A stretch of 64,000 nucleotides of DNA, from NCBI RefSeq assembly GCF_963576545.1, contig NW_026870465.1:310001-374000 (forward strand), read 5' to 3'. Within the stretch, counting starts at the first letter, position 1, and each line of letters opens with the position of its first letter. Shown here one piece after another: positions 49,867 to 63,784 of the stretch. The position numbers were made by a program, and so were the translations under genes. The notes under the pieces are model-generated. The model was not told the DNA's origin. It searched no databases and saw only the letters and a program-made list of their open reading frames with translations. The DNA is from Limanda limanda. Its lineage: Eukaryota > Chordata > Actinopteri > Pleuronectiformes > Pleuronectidae.

Positions 49867-52800
49867 GATATTCTTGAATAACTTTTTTTGTGAAGGTCGG
49901 AGAGACTTGCAAGTAGGCTCTACCCCCACTAAATGGGGTAGCGCGCATCGATCGGTACCATCCTTGAGCTTCCCCGACTTTCGGAAGGGTTAGGGTTAGG
50001 GTTAGGGATGAAAGCACATAGGAGAAAGAGATATTCTTGAATAACTTTTTTTGTGAAGGTCGGAGAGACTTGGAAAGTGGTTGCATCTGGACTAATTTGG
50101 GTCCTGCGGATCGATTGGTACCATCCCCGAGCTTGTACGACCTTCGGAAGAGGTCGACCGACGAAATTCCCCCAAATCTGAGGAGATATTCTTGAATAAC
50201 TTTTTTTGTGAAGGTCGGAGAGACTTGCAAGTAGGCTCTACCCCCACTAAATGGGGTAGCGCGCATCGATCGGTACCATCCTTGAGCTTCTCCGACTTTC
50301 GGAAGGGTTAGGGTTAGGGTTAGGGATGAAAGCACATAGGAGAAAGAGATATTCTTGAATAACTTTTTTTGTGAAGGTCGGAGAGACTTGCAAGTAGGCT
50401 CTACCCCCACTAAATGGGGTTGCGCGCATCGATCGGTACCATCCTTGAGCTTCTCCGACTTTCGGAAGGGTTAGGGTTAGGGTTAGGGATGAAAGCACAT
50501 AGGAGAAAGAGATATTCTTGAATAACTTTTTTTGTGAAGGTCGGAGAGACTTGGAAAGTGGTTGCATCTGGACTAATTTGGGTCTTGCGGATCGATTGGT
50601 ACCATCCCCGAGCTTGTACGACCTTCGGAAGAGGTCGACCGACGAAATTCCCCCAAATCTGAGGAGATATTCTTGAATAACTTTTTTTGTGAAGGTCGGA
50701 GAGACTTGCAAGTAGGCTCTACCCCCACTAAATGGGGTAGCGCGCATCGATTGGTACCAATCTTTGAGCTTCTCCGACTTTCGGAAGGGTTAGGGTTAGG
50801 GTTAGGGATGAAAGCACATAGGAGAAAGAGATATTCTTGAATAACTTTTTTTGTGAAGGTCGGAGAGACTTGCAAGTACGCTCTACCCCCACTAAATGGG
50901 GTAGCGCGCATCGATCAGTACCATCCTTGAGCTTCTCCGACTTTCGGAAGGGTTAGGGTTAGGGATGAAAGCACATAGGAGAAAGAGATATTCTTGAATA
51001 ACTTTTTTTGTGAAGGTCGGAGAGACTTGGAAAGTGGTTGCATCTGGACTAATTTGGGTCCTGCGGATCGATTGGTACCATCCCCGAGCTTGTACGACCT
51101 TCGGAAGAGGTCGACCGACGAAATTCCCCCAAATCTGAGGAGATATTCTTGAATAACTTTTTTTGTGAAGGTCGGAGAGACTTGCAAGTAGGCTCTACCC
51201 CCACTAAATGGGGTAGCGCGCATCGATCGGTACCATCCTTGAGCTTCTCCGACTTTCGGAAGGGTTAGGGTTAGGGTTAGGGATGAAAGCACATAGGAGA
51301 AAGAGATATTCTTGAATAACTTTTTTTGTGAAGGTCGGAGAGACTTGCAAGTAGGCTCTACCCCCACTAAATGGGGTAGCGCGCATCGATCGGTACTATC
51401 CTTGAGCTTCTCCGACTTTCGGAAGGGTTAGGGTTAGGGTTAGGGATGAAAGCACATAGGAGAAAGAGATATTCTTGAATAACTTTTTTTGTGAAGGTCG
51501 GAGAGACTTGGAAAGTGGTTGCATCTGGACTAATCTGGGTCCTGCGGATCGATTGGTACCATCCCCGAGCTTGTACGACCTTCGGAAGAGGTCGACCGAC
51601 GAAATTCCCCCAAATCTGAGGAGATATTCTTGAATAACTTTTTTTGTGAAGGTCGGAGAGACTTGCAAGTAGGCTCTACCCCCACTAAATGGGGTAGCGC
51701 GCATCGATCGGTACCATCCTTGAGCTTCTCAGACTTTCGGAAGGGTTAGGGTTAGGGTTAGGGATGAAAGCACATAGGAGAAAGAGATATTCTTGAATAA
51801 CTTTTTTTGTGAAGGTCGGAGAGACTTGGAAAGTGGTTGCATCTGGACTAATTTGGGTCCTGCGGATCGATTGGTACCATCCCCGAGCTTGTACGACCTT
51901 CGGAAGAGGTCGACCGACGAAATTCCCCCAAATCTGAGGAGATATTCTTGAATAACTGTTTTTGTGAAGGACGGAGAGACTTGCAAGTAGGCTCTACCCC
52001 CACTAAATGGGGTAGCGCGCATCGATCGGTACCATCCTTGAGCTTCTCCGACTTTCGGAAGGGTTAGGGTTAGGGTTAGGGATGAAAGCACATAGGAGAA
52101 AGAGATATTCTTGAATAACTTTTTTTGTGAAGGTCGGAGAGACTTGCAAGTAGGCTCTACCCCCACTAAATGGGGTTGCGCGCATCGATCGGTACCATCC
52201 TTGAGCTTCTCCGACTTTCGGAAGGGTTAGGGTTAGGGTTAGGGATGAAAGCACATAGGAGAAAGAGATATTCTTGAATAACTTTTTTTGTGAAGGTCGG
52301 AGAGACTTGAAAAGTGGTTGCATCTGGACTAATTTGGGTCCTGCGGATCGATTGGTACCATCCCCGAGCTTGTACGACCTTCGGAAGAGGTCGACCGACG
52401 AAATTCCCCCAAATCTGAGGAGATATTCTTGAATAACTTTTTTTGTGAAGGTCGGAGAGACTTGCAAGTAGGCTCTACCCCCACTAAATGGGGTAGCGCG
52501 CATCGATCGGTACCATCTTTGAGCTTCTCCGACTTTCGGAAGGGTTAGGGTTAGGGTTAGGGATGAAAGCACATAGGAGAAAGAGATATTCTTGAATAAC
52601 TTTTTTTGTGAAGGTCGGAGAGACTTGGAAAGTGGTTGCATCTGGACTAATTTGGGTCCTGCGGATCGATTGGTACCATCCCCGAGCTTGTACGACCTTC
52701 GGAAGAGGTCGACCGACGAAATTCCCCCAAATCTGAGGAGATATTCTTGAATAACTTTTTTTGTGAAGGTCGGAGAGACTTGCAAGTAGGCTCTACCCCC

Positions 52801-53538
52801 ACTAAATGGGGTAGCGCGCATCGATCGGTACCATCCTTGAGCTTCTCCGACTTTCGGAAGGGTTAGGGTTAGGGTTAGGGATGAAAGCACATAGGAGAAA
52901 GAGATATTCTTGAATAACTTTTTTTGTGAAGGTCGGAGAGACTTGCAAGTAGGCTCTACCCCCACTAAATGGGGTTGCGCGCATCGATCGGTACCATCCT
53001 TGAGCTTCTCCGACTTTCGGAAGGGTTAGGGTTAGGGTTAGGGATGAAAGCACATAGGAGAAAGAGATATTCTTGAATAACTTTTTTTGTGAAGGTCGGA
53101 GAGACTTGGAAAGTGGTTGCATCTGGACTAATTTGGGTCCTGCGGATCGATTGGTACCATCCCCGAGCTTGTACGACCTTCGGAAGAGGTCGACCGACGA
53201 AATTCCCCCAAATCTGAGGAGATATTCTTGAATAACTTTTTTTGTGAAGGTCGGAGAGACTTGCAAGTAGGCTCTACCCCCACTAAATGGGGTAGCGCGC
53301 ATCGATCGGTACCATCCTTGAGCTTCTCCGACTTTCGGAAGGGTTAGGGTTAGGGTTAGGGATGAAAGCACATAGGAGAAAGAGATATTCTTGAATAACT
53401 TTTTTTGTGAAGGTCGGAGAGACTTGGAAAGTGGTTGCATCTGGACTAATTTGGGTCCTGCGGATCGATTGGTACCATCCCCGAGCTTGTACGACCTTCG
53501 GAAGAGGTCGACCGACGAAATTCCCCCAAATCTGAGGA
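49867..53538 (+). repeat. Segment 15: mixed AAB/AB with a full ten-monomer cassette
   Basis: B monomers start at 50030, 50511, 50987, 51468, 51786, 52267, 52585, 53066 and 53384. The cassette at 50666-52266 has the order and marks of 6179-7784 and 21086-22692, and is 1,601 bp because its second A (50830-50986) has lost one TTAGGG. Private changes: CTTCCCCGAC (49867 A), GGGTCTTGCGG (50511 B), CGATCAGTACC (50830 A), CTAATCTGGG (51468 B). Confidence 0.88.
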
Positions 53539-56100
53539 GATATTCTTGAATAACTTTTTTTGTGAAGGTCGGAGAGACTTGCAAGTAGGCTCTACCCCCA
53601 CTAAATGGGGTAGCGCGCATCGATCGGTACCATCCTTGAGCTTCTCCGACTTTCGGAAGGGTTAGGGTTAGGGTTAGGGATGAAAGCACATAGGAGAAAG
53701 AGATATTCTTGAATAACTTTTTTTGTGAAGGTCGGAGAGACTTGCAAGTAGGCTCTACCCCCACTAAATGGGGTTGCGCGCATCGATCGGTACCATCCTT
53801 GAGCTTCTCCGACTTTCGGAAGGGTTAGGGTTAGGGTTAGGGATGAAAGCACATAGGAGAAAGAGATATTCTTGAATAACTTTTTTTGTGAAGGTCGGAG
53901 AGACTTGGAAAGTGGTTGCATCTGGACTAATTTGGGTCCTGCGGATCGATTGGTACCATCCCCGAGCTTGTACGACCTTCGAAAGAGGTCGACCGACGAA
54001 ATTCCCCCAAATCTGAGGAGATATTCTTGAATAACTTTTTTTGTGAAGGTCGGAGAGACTTGCAAGTAGGCTCTACCCCCACTAAATGGGGTAGCGCGCA
54101 TCGATCGGTACCATCCTTGAGCTTCTCCGACTTTCGGAAGGGTTAGGGTTAGGGTTAGGGATGAAAGCACATAGGAGAAAGAGATATTCTTGAATAACTT
54201 TTTTTGTGAAGGTCGGAGAGACTTGCAAGTAGGCTCTACCCCCACTAAATGGGGTAGCGCACATCGATCGGTACCATCCTTGAGCTTCTCCGACTTTCGG
54301 AAGGGTTAGGGTTAGGGTTAGGGCTGAAAGCACATAGGAGAAAGAGATATTCTTGAATAACTTTTTTTGTGAAGGTCGGAGAGACTTGGAAAGTGGTTGC
54401 ATCTGGACTAATTTGGGTCCTGCGGATCGATTGGTACCATCCCCGAGCTTGTACGACCTTCGGAAGAGGTCGACCGACGAAATTCCCCCAAATCTGAGGA
54501 GATATTCTTGAATAACTTTTTTTGTGAAGGTCGGAGAGACTTGCAAGTAGGCTCTACCCCCACTAAATGGGGTAGCGCGCATCGATCGGTACCATCCTTG
54601 AGCTTCTCCGACTTTCGGAAGGGTTAGGGTTAGGGATGAAAGCACATAGGAGAAAGAGATATTCTTGAATAACTTTTTTTGTGAAGGTCGGAGAGACTTG
54701 CAAGTAGGCTCTACCCCCACTAAATGGGGTTGCGCGCATCGATCGGTACCATCCTTGAGCTTCTCCGACTTTCGGAAGGGTTAGGGTTAGGGTTAGGGAT
54801 GAAAGCACATAGGAGAAAGAGATATTCTTGAATAACTTTTTTTGTGAAGGTCGGAGAGACTTGGAAAGTGGTTGCATCTGGACTAATTTGGGTCCTGCGG
54901 ATCGATTGGTACCATCCCCGAGCTTGTACGACCTTCGGAAGAGGTCGACCGACGAAATTCCCCCAAATCTGAGGAGATATTCTTGAATAACTTTTTTTGT
55001 GAAGGTCGGAGAGACTTGCAAGTAGGCTCTACCCCCACTAAATGGGGTAGCGCGCATCGATCGGTACCATCCTTGAGCTTCTCCGACTTTCGGAAGGGTT
55101 AGGGTTAGGGTTAGGGATGAAAGCACATAGGAGAAAGAGATATTCTTGAATAACTTTTTTTGTGAAGGTCGGAGAGACTTGCAAGTAGGCTCTACCCCCA
55201 CTAAATGGGGTTGCGCGCATCGATCGGTACCATCCTTGAGCTTCTCCGACTTTCGGAAGGGTTAGGGTTAGGGTTAGGGATGAAAGCACATAGGAGAAAG
55301 AGATATTCTTGAATAACTTTTTTTGTGAAGGTCGGAGAGACTTGAAAAGTGGTTGCATCTGGACTAATTTGGGTCCTGCGGATCGATTGGTACCATCCCC
55401 GAGCTTGTACGACCTTCGGAAGAGGTCGACCGACGAAATTCCCCCAAATCTGAGGAGATATTCTTGAATAACTTTTTTTGTGAAGGTCGGAGAGACTTGC
55501 AAGTAGGCTCTACCCCCACTAAATGGGGTAGCGCGCATCGATCGGTACCATCCTTGAGCTTCTCCGACTTTCGGAAGGGTTAGGGTTAGGGTTAGGGATG
55601 AAAGCACATAGGAGAAAGAGATATTCTTGAATAACTTTTTTTGTGAAGGTCGGAGAGACTTGCAAGTAGGCTCTACCCCCACTAAATGGGGTAGCGCGCA
55701 TCGATCGGTACCATCCTTGAGCTTCTCCGACTTTCGGAAGGGTTAGGGTTAGGGTTAGGGATGAAAGCACATAGGAGAAAGAGATATTCTTGAATAACTT
55801 TTTTTGTGAAGGTCGGAGAGACTTGGAAAGTGATTGCATCTGGACTAATTTGGGTCCTGCGGATCGATTGGTACCATCCCCGAGCTTGTACGACCTTCGG
55901 AAGAGGTCGACCGACGAAATTCCCCCAAATCTGAGGAGATATTCTTGAATAACATTTTTTGTGAAGGTCAGAGAGACTTGCAAGTAGGCTCTACCCCCAC
56001 TAAATGGGGTAGCGCGCATCGATCGGTACCATCCTTGAGCTTCTCCGACTTTCGGAAGGGTTAGGGTTAGGGTTAGGGATGAAAGCACATAGGAGAAAGA
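53539..56100 (+). repeat. Segment 16: AAB array before the 3,842-bp repeat
   Basis: B monomers start at 53865, 54346, 54821, 55302 and 55783, so only AAB trimers from here to the right end. The A at 54501-54657 has lost one TTAGGG and is the first A of its trimer, whereas in the other 157-bp cases it is the second. Private changes: CTTCGAAAGAGG (53865 B), C at 54324 next to the telomere block, AGTGATTGC (55783 B). Confidence 0.9.
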
Positions 56101-59100
56101 GATATTCTTGAATAACTTTTTTTGTGAAGGTCGGAGAGACTTGCAAGTAGGCTCTACCCCCACTAAATGGGGTAGCGCGCATCGATCGGTACCATCCTTG
56201 AGCTTCTCCGACTTTCGGAAGGGTTAGGGTTAGGGTTAGGGATGAAAGCACATAGGAGAAAGAGATATTCTTGAATAACTTTTTTTGTGAAGGTCGGAGA
56301 GACTTGGAAAGTGGTTGCATCTGGACTAATTTGGGTCCTGCGGATCGATTGGTACCATCCCCGAGCTTGTACGACCTTCGGAAGAGGTCGACCGACGAAA
56401 TTCCCCCAAATCTGAGGAGATATTCTTGAATAACTTTTTTTGTGAAGGTCGGAGAGACTTGCAAGTAGGCTCTACCCCCACTAAATGGGGTAGCGCGCAT
56501 CGATCGGTACCATCCTTGAGCTTCTCCGACTTTCGGAAGGGTTAGGGTTAGGGTTAGGGATGAAAGCACATAGGAGAAAGAGATATTCTTGAATAACTTT
56601 TTTTGTGAAGGTCGGAGAGACTTGCAAGTAGGCTCTACCCCCACTAAATGGGGTAGCGCGCATCGATCGGTACCATCCTTGAGCTTCTCCGACTTTCGGA
56701 AGGGTTAGGGTTAGGGATGAAAGCACATAGGAGAAAGAGATATTCTTGAATAACTTTTTTTGTGAAGGTCAGAGAGACTTGGAAAGTGGTTGCATCTGGA
56801 CTAATTTGGGTCCTGCGGATCGATTGGTACCATCCCCGAGCTTGTACGACCTTCGGAAGAGGTCGACCGACGAAATTCCCCCAAATCTGAGGAGATATTC
56901 TTGAATAACTTTTTTTGTGAAGGTCGGAGAGACTTGCAAGTAGGCTTTACCCCCACTAAATGGGGTAGCGCGCATCGATCGGTACCATCCTTGAGCTTCT
57001 CCGACTTTCGGAAGGGTTAGGGTTAGGGTTAGGGATGAAAGCACATAGGAGAAAGAGATATTCTTGAATAACTTTTTTTGTGAAGGTCGGAGAGACTTGC
57101 AAGTAGGCTCTACCCCCACTAAATGGGGTTGCGCGCATCGATCGGTACCATCCTTGAGCTTCTCCGACTTTCGGAAGGGTTAGGGTTAGGGTTAGGGATG
57201 AAAGCACATAGGAGAAAGAGATATTCTTGAATAACTTTTTTTGTGAAGGTCGGAGAGACTTGGAAAGTGGTTGCATCTGGACTAATTTGGGTCCTGCGGA
57301 TCGATTGGTACCATCCCCGAGCTTGTACGACCTTCGGAAGAGGTCGACCGACGAAATTCCCCCAAATCTGAGGAGATATTCTTGAATAACTTTTTTTGTG
57401 AAGGTCGGAGAGACTTGCAAGTAGGCTCTACCCCCACTAAATGGGGTAGCGCGCATCGATCGGTACCATCCTTGAGCTTCTCCGACTTTCGGAAGGGTTA
57501 GGGTTAGGGTTAGGGATGAAAGCACATAGGAGAAAGAGATATTCTTGAATAACTTTTTTTGTGAAGGTCGGAGAGACTTGCAAGTAGGCTCTACCCCCAC
57601 TAAATGGGGTAGCGCGCATCGATCGGTACCATCCTTGAGCTTCTCCGACTTTCGGAAGGGTTAGGGTTAGGGTTAGGGATGAAAGCACATAGGAGAAAGA
57701 GATATTCTTGAATAACTTTTTTTGTGAAGGTCGGAGAGACTTGGAAAGTGGTTGCATCTGGACTAATTTGGGTCCTGCGGATCGATTGGTACCATCCCCG
57801 AGCTTGTACGACCTTCGGAAGAGGTCGACCGACGAAATTCCCCCAAATCTGAGGAGATATTCTTGAATAACTTTTTTTGTGAAGGTCGGAGAGACTTGCA
57901 AGTAGGCTCTACCCCCACTAAATGGGGTAGCGCGCATCGATCGGTACCATCCTTGAGCTTCTCCGACTTTCGGAAGGGTTAGGGTTAGGGTTAGGGATGA
58001 AAGCACATAGGAGAAAGAGATATTCTTGAATAACTTTTTTTGTGAAGGTCGGAGAGACTTGCAAGTAGGCTCTACCCCCACTAAATGGGGTAGCGCGCAT
58101 CGATCGGTACCATCCTTGAGCTTCTCCGACTTTCGGAAGGGTTAGGGTTAGGGTTAGGGATGAAAGCACATAGGAGAAAGAGATATTCTTGAATAACTTT
58201 TTTTGTGAAGGTCGGAGAGACTTGGAAAGTGGTTGCATCTGGACTAATTTGGGTCCTGCGGATCGATTGGTACCATCCCCGAGCTTGTACGACCTTCGGA
58301 AGAGGTCGACCGACGAAATTCCCCCAAATCTGAGGAGATATTCTTGAATAACATTTTTTGTGAAGGTCAGAGAGACTTGCAAGTAGGCTCTACCCCCACT
58401 AAATGGGGTAGCGCGCATCGATCGGTACCATCCTTGAGCTTCTCCGACTTTCGGAAGGGTTAGGGTTAGGGTTAGGGATGAAAGCACATAGGAGAAAGAG
58501 ATATTCTTGAATAACTTTTTTTGTGAAGGTCGGAGAGACTTGCAAGTAGGCTCTACCCCCACTAAATGGGGTAGCGCGCATCGATCGGTACCATCCTTGA
58601 GCTTCTCCGACTTTCGGAAGGGTTAGGGTTAGGGTTAGGGATGAAAGCACATAGGAGAAAGAGATATTCTTGAATAACTTTTTTTGTGAAGGTCGGAGAG
58701 ACTTGCAAAGTGGTTGCATCTGGACTAATTTGGGTCCTGCAGATCGATTGGTACCATCCCCGAGCTTGTACGACCTTCGGAAGAGGTCGACCGACGAAAT
58801 TCCCCCAAATCTGAGGAGATATTCTTGAATAACTTTTTTTGTGAAGGTCGGAGAGACTTGCAAGTAGGCTCTACCCCCACTAAATGGGGTAGCGCGCATC
58901 GATCGGTACCATCCTTGAGCTTCTCCGACTTTCGGAAGGGTTAGGGTTAGGGTTAGGGATGAAAGCACATAGGAGAAAGAGATATTCTTGAATAACTTTT
59001 TTTGTGAAGGTCGGAGAGACTTGCAAGTAGGCTCTACCCCCACTAAATGGGGTAGCGCGCATCGATCGGTACTATCCTTGAGCTTCTCCGACTTTCGGAA

Positions 59101-59942
59101 GGGTTAGGGTTAGGGTTAGGGATGAAAGCACATAGGAGAAAGAGATATTCTTGAATAACTTTTTTTGTGAAGGTCGGAGAGACTTGGAAAGTGGTTGCAT
59201 CTGGACTAATTTGGGTCCTGCGGATCGATTGGTACCATCCCCGAGCTTGTACGACCTTCGGAAGAGGTCGACCGACGAAATTCCCCCAAATCTGAGGAGA
59301 TATTCTTGAATAACTTTTTTTGTGAAGGTCGGAGAGACTTGCAAGTAGGCTCTACCCCCACTAAATGGGGTAGCGCGCATCGATCGGTACCATCCTTGAG
59401 CTTCTCCGACTTTCGGAAGGGTTAGGGTTAGGGTTAGGGATGAAAGCACATAGGAGAAAGAGATATTCTTGAATAACTTTTTTTGTGAAGGTCGGAGAGA
59501 CTTGCAAGTAGGCTCTACCCCCACTAAATGGGGTTGCGCGCATCGATCGGTACCATCTTTGAGCTTCTCCGACTTTCGGAAGGGTTAGGGTTAGGGTTAG
59601 GGATGAAAGCACATAGGAGAAAGAGATATTCTTGAATAACTTTTTTTGTGAAGGTCGGAGAGACTTGAAAAGTGGTTGCATCTGGACTAATTTGGGTCCT
59701 GCGGATCGATTGGTACCATCCCTGAGCTTGTACGACCTTCGGAAGAGGTCGACCGACGAAATTCCCCCAAATCTGAGGAGATATTCTTGAATAACTTTTT
59801 TTGTGAAGGTCGGAGAGACTTGCAAGTAGGCTCTACCCCCACTAAATGGGGTAGCGCGCATCGATCGGTACCATCCTTGAGCTTCTCCGACTTTCGGAAG
59901 GGTTAGGGTTAGGGTTAGGGATGAAAGCACATAGGAGAAAGA
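56101..59942 (+). repeat. Segment 17: first copy of a 3,842-bp higher-order repeat
   Basis: Eight AAB trimers less 6 bp. B monomers start at 56264, 56739, 57220, 57701, 58182, 58663, 59144 and 59625. The missing 6 bp is one TTAGGG from the A at 56582-56738. Marks repeated in the next copy: GTCAGAG (56739 B), GGCTTTACC (56894 A), AACATTTTT with GTCAGAG (58337 A), CTTGCAAAGTGG with CTGCAGATC (58663 B), GGTACTATCC (58981 A), CTTGAAAAGTGG with ATCCCTGAGC (59625 B). Confidence 0.93.
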
Positions 59943-62900
59943 GATATTCTTGAATAACTTTTTTTGTGAAGGTCGGAGAGACTTGCAAGTAGGCTCTACC
60001 CCCACTAAATGGGGTAGCGCGCATCGATCGGTACCATCCTTGAGCTTCTCCGACTTTCGGAAGGGTTAGGGTTAGGGTTAGGGATGAAAGCACATAGGAG
60101 AAAGAGATATTCTTGAATAACTTTTTTTGTGAAGGTCGGAGAGACTTGGAAAGTGGTTGCATCTGGACTAATTTGGGTCCTGCGGATCGATTGGTACCAT
60201 CCCCGAGCTTGTACGACCTTCGGAAGAGGTCGACCGACGAAATTCCCCCAAATCTGAGGAGATATTCTTGAATAACTTTTTTTGTGAAGGTCGGAGAGAC
60301 TTGCAAGTAGGCTCTACCCCCACTAAATGGGGTAGCGCGCATCGATCGGTACCATCCTTGAGCTTCTCCGACTTTCGGAAGGGTTAGGGTTAGGGTTAGG
60401 GATGAAAGCACATAGGAGAAAGAGATATTCTTGAATAACTTTTTTTGTGAAGGTCGGAGAGACTTGCAAGTAGGCTCTACCCCCACTAAATGGGGTAGCG
60501 CGCATCGATCGGTACCATCCTTGAGCTTCTCCGACTTTCGGAAGGGTTAGGGTTAGGGATGAAAGCACATAGGAGAAAGAGATATTCTTGAATAACTTTT
60601 TTTGTGAAGGTCAGAGAGACTTGGAAAGTGGTTGCATCTGGACTAATTTGGGTCCTGCGGATCGATTGGTACCATCCCCGAGCTTGTACGACCTTCGGAA
60701 GAGGTCGACCGACGAAATTCCCCCAAATCTGAGGAGATATTCTTGAATAACTTTTTTTGTGAAGGTCGGAGAGACTTGCAAGTAGGCTTTACCCCCACTA
60801 AATGGGGTAGCGCGCATCGATCGGTACCATCCTTGAGCTTCTCCGACTTTCGGAAGGGTTAGGGTTAGGGTTAGGGATGAAAGCACATAGGAGAAAGAGA
60901 TATTCTTGAATAACTTTTTTTGTGAAGGTCGGAGAGACTTGCAAGTAGGCTCTACCCCCACTAAATGGGGTTGCGCGCATCGATCGGTACCATCCTTGAG
61001 CTTCTCCGACTTTCGGAAGGGTTAGGGTTAGGGTTAGGGATGAAAGCACATAGGAGAAAGAGATATTCTTGAATAACTTTTTTTGTGAAGGTCGGAGAGA
61101 CTTGGAAAGTGGTTGCATCTGGACTAATTTGGGTCCTGCGGATCGATTGGTACCATCCCCGAGCTTGTACGACCTTCGGAAGAGGTCGACCGACGAAATT
61201 CCCCCAAATCTGAGGAGATATTCTTGAATAACTTTTTTTGTGAAGGTCGGAGAGACTTGCAAGTAGGCTCTACCCCCACTAAATGGGGTAGCGCGCATCG
61301 ATCGGTACCATCCTTGAGCTTCTCCGACTTTCGGAAGGGTTAGGGTTAGGGTTAGGGATGAAAGCACATAGGAGAAAGAGATATTCTTGAATAACTTTTT
61401 TTGTGAAGGTCGGAGAGACTTGCAAGTAGGCTCTACCCCCACTAAATGGGGTAGCGCGCATCGATCGGTACCATCCTTGAGCTTCTCCGACTTTCGGAAG
61501 GGTTAGGGTTAGGGTTAGGGATGAAAGCACATAGGAGAAAGAGATATTCTTGAATAACTTTTTTTGTGAAGGTCGGAGAGACTTGGAAAGTGGTTGCATC
61601 TGGACTAATTTGGGTCCTGCGGATCGATTGGTACCATCCCCGAGCTTGTACGACCTTCGGAAGAGGTCGACCGACGAAATTCCCCCAAATCTGAGGAGAT
61701 ATTCTTGAATAACTTTTTTTGTGAAGGTCGGAGAGACTTGCAAGTAGGCTCTACCCCCACTAAATGGGGTAGCGCGCATCGATCGGTACCATCCTTGAGC
61801 TTCTCCGACTTTCGGAAGGGTTAGGGTTAGGGTTAGGGATGAAAGCACATAGGAGAAAGAGATATTCTTGAATAACTTTTTTTGTGAAGGTCGGAGAGAC
61901 TTGCAAGTAGGCTCTACCCCCACTAAATGGGGTAGCGCGCATCGATCGGTACCATCCTTGAGCTTCTCCGACTTTCGGAAGGGTTAGGGTTAGGGTTAGG
62001 GATGAAAGCACATAGGAGAAAGAGATATTCTTGAATAACTTTTTTTGTGAAGGTCGGAGAGACTTGGAAAGTGGTTGCATCTGGACTAATTTGGGTCCTG
62101 CGGATCGATTGGTACCATCCCCGAGCTTGTACGACCTTCGGAAGAGGTCGACCGACGAAATTCCCCCAAATCTGAGGAGATATTCTTGAATAACATTTTT
62201 TGTGAAGGTCAGAGAGACTTGCAAGTAGGCTCTACCCCCACTAAATGGGGTAGCGCGCATCGATCGGTACCATCCTTGAGCTTCTCCGACTTTCGGAAGG
62301 GTTAGGGTTAGGGTTAGGGATGAAAGCACATAGGAGAAAGAGATATTCTTGAATAACTTTTTTTGTGAAGGTCGGAGAGACTTGCAAGTAGGCTCTACCC
62401 CCACTAAATGGGGTAGCGCGCATCGATCGGTACCATCCTTGAGCTTCTCCGACTTTCGGAAGGGTTAGGGTTAGGGTTAGGGATGAAAGCACATAGGAGA
62501 AAGAGATATTCTTGAATAACTTTTTTTGTGAAGGTCGGAGAGACTTGCAAAGTGGTTGCATCTGGACTAATTTGGGTCCTGCAGATCGATTGGTACCATC
62601 CCCGAGCTTGTACGACCTTCGGAAGAGGTCGACCGACGAAATTCCCCCAAATCTGAGGAGATATTCTTGAATAACTTTTTTTGTGAAGGTCGGAGAGACT
62701 TGCAAGTAGGCTCTACCCCCACTAAATGGGGTAGCGCGCATCGATCGGTACCATCCTTGAGCTTCTCCGACTTTCGGAAGGGTTAGGGTTAGGGTTAGGG
62801 ATGAAAGCACATAGGAGAAAGAGATATTCTTGAATAACTTTTTTTGTGAAGGTCGGAGAGACTTGCAAGTAGGCTCTACCCCCACTAAATGGGGTAGCGC

Positions 62901-63784
62901 GCATCGATCGGTACTATCCTTGAGCTTCTCCGACTTTCGGAAGGGTTAGGGTTAGGGTTAGGGATGAAAGCACATAGGAGAAAGAGATATTCTTGAATAA
63001 CTTTTTTTGTGAAGGTCGGAGAGACTTGGAAAGTGGTTGCATCTGGACTAATTTGGGTCCTGCGGATCGATTGGTACCATCCCCGAGCTTGTACGACCTT
63101 CGGAAGAGGTCGACCGACGAAATTCCCCCAAATCTGAGGAGATATTCTTGAATAACTTTTTTTGTGAAGGTCGGAGAGACTTGCAAGTAGGCTCTACCCC
63201 CACTAAATGGGGTAGCGCGCATCGATCGGTACCATCCTTGAGCTTCTCCGACTTTCGGAAGGGTTAGGGTTAGGGTTAGGGATGAAAGCACATAGGAGAA
63301 AGAGATATTCTTGAATAACTTTTTTTGTGAAGGTCGGAGAGACTTGCAAGTAGGCTCTACCCCCACTAAATGGGGTTGCGCGCATCGATCGGTACCATCT
63401 TTGAGCTTCTCCGACTTTCGGAAGGGTTAGGGTTAGGGTTAGGGATGAAAGCACATAGGAGAAAGAGATATTCTTGAATAACTTTTTTTGTGAAGGTCGG
63501 AGAGACTTGAAAAGTGGTTGCATCTGGACTAATTTGGGTCCTGCGGATCGATTGGTACCATCCCTGAGCTTGTACGACCTTCGGAAGAGGTCGACCGACG
63601 AAATTCCCCCAAATCTGAGGAGATATTCTTGAATAACTTTTTTTGTGAAGGTCGGAGAGACTTGCAAGTAGGCTCTACCCCCACTAAATGGGGTAGCGCG
63701 CATCGATCGGTACCATCCTTGAGCTTCTCCGACTTTCGGAAGGGTTAGGGTTAGGGTTAGGGATGAAAGCACATAGGAGAAAGA
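59943..63784 (+). repeat. Segment 18: second copy of the 3,842-bp higher-order repeat
   Basis: B monomers start at 60106, 60581, 61062, 61543, 62024, 62505, 62986 and 63467, each 3,842 bp after its partner. All marks of the first copy recur, including the 157-bp A at 60424-60580. I found no difference between the copies. To the left the match ends at the A starting 59780, which lacks the AACATTTTT of 55938. Confidence 0.93.
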
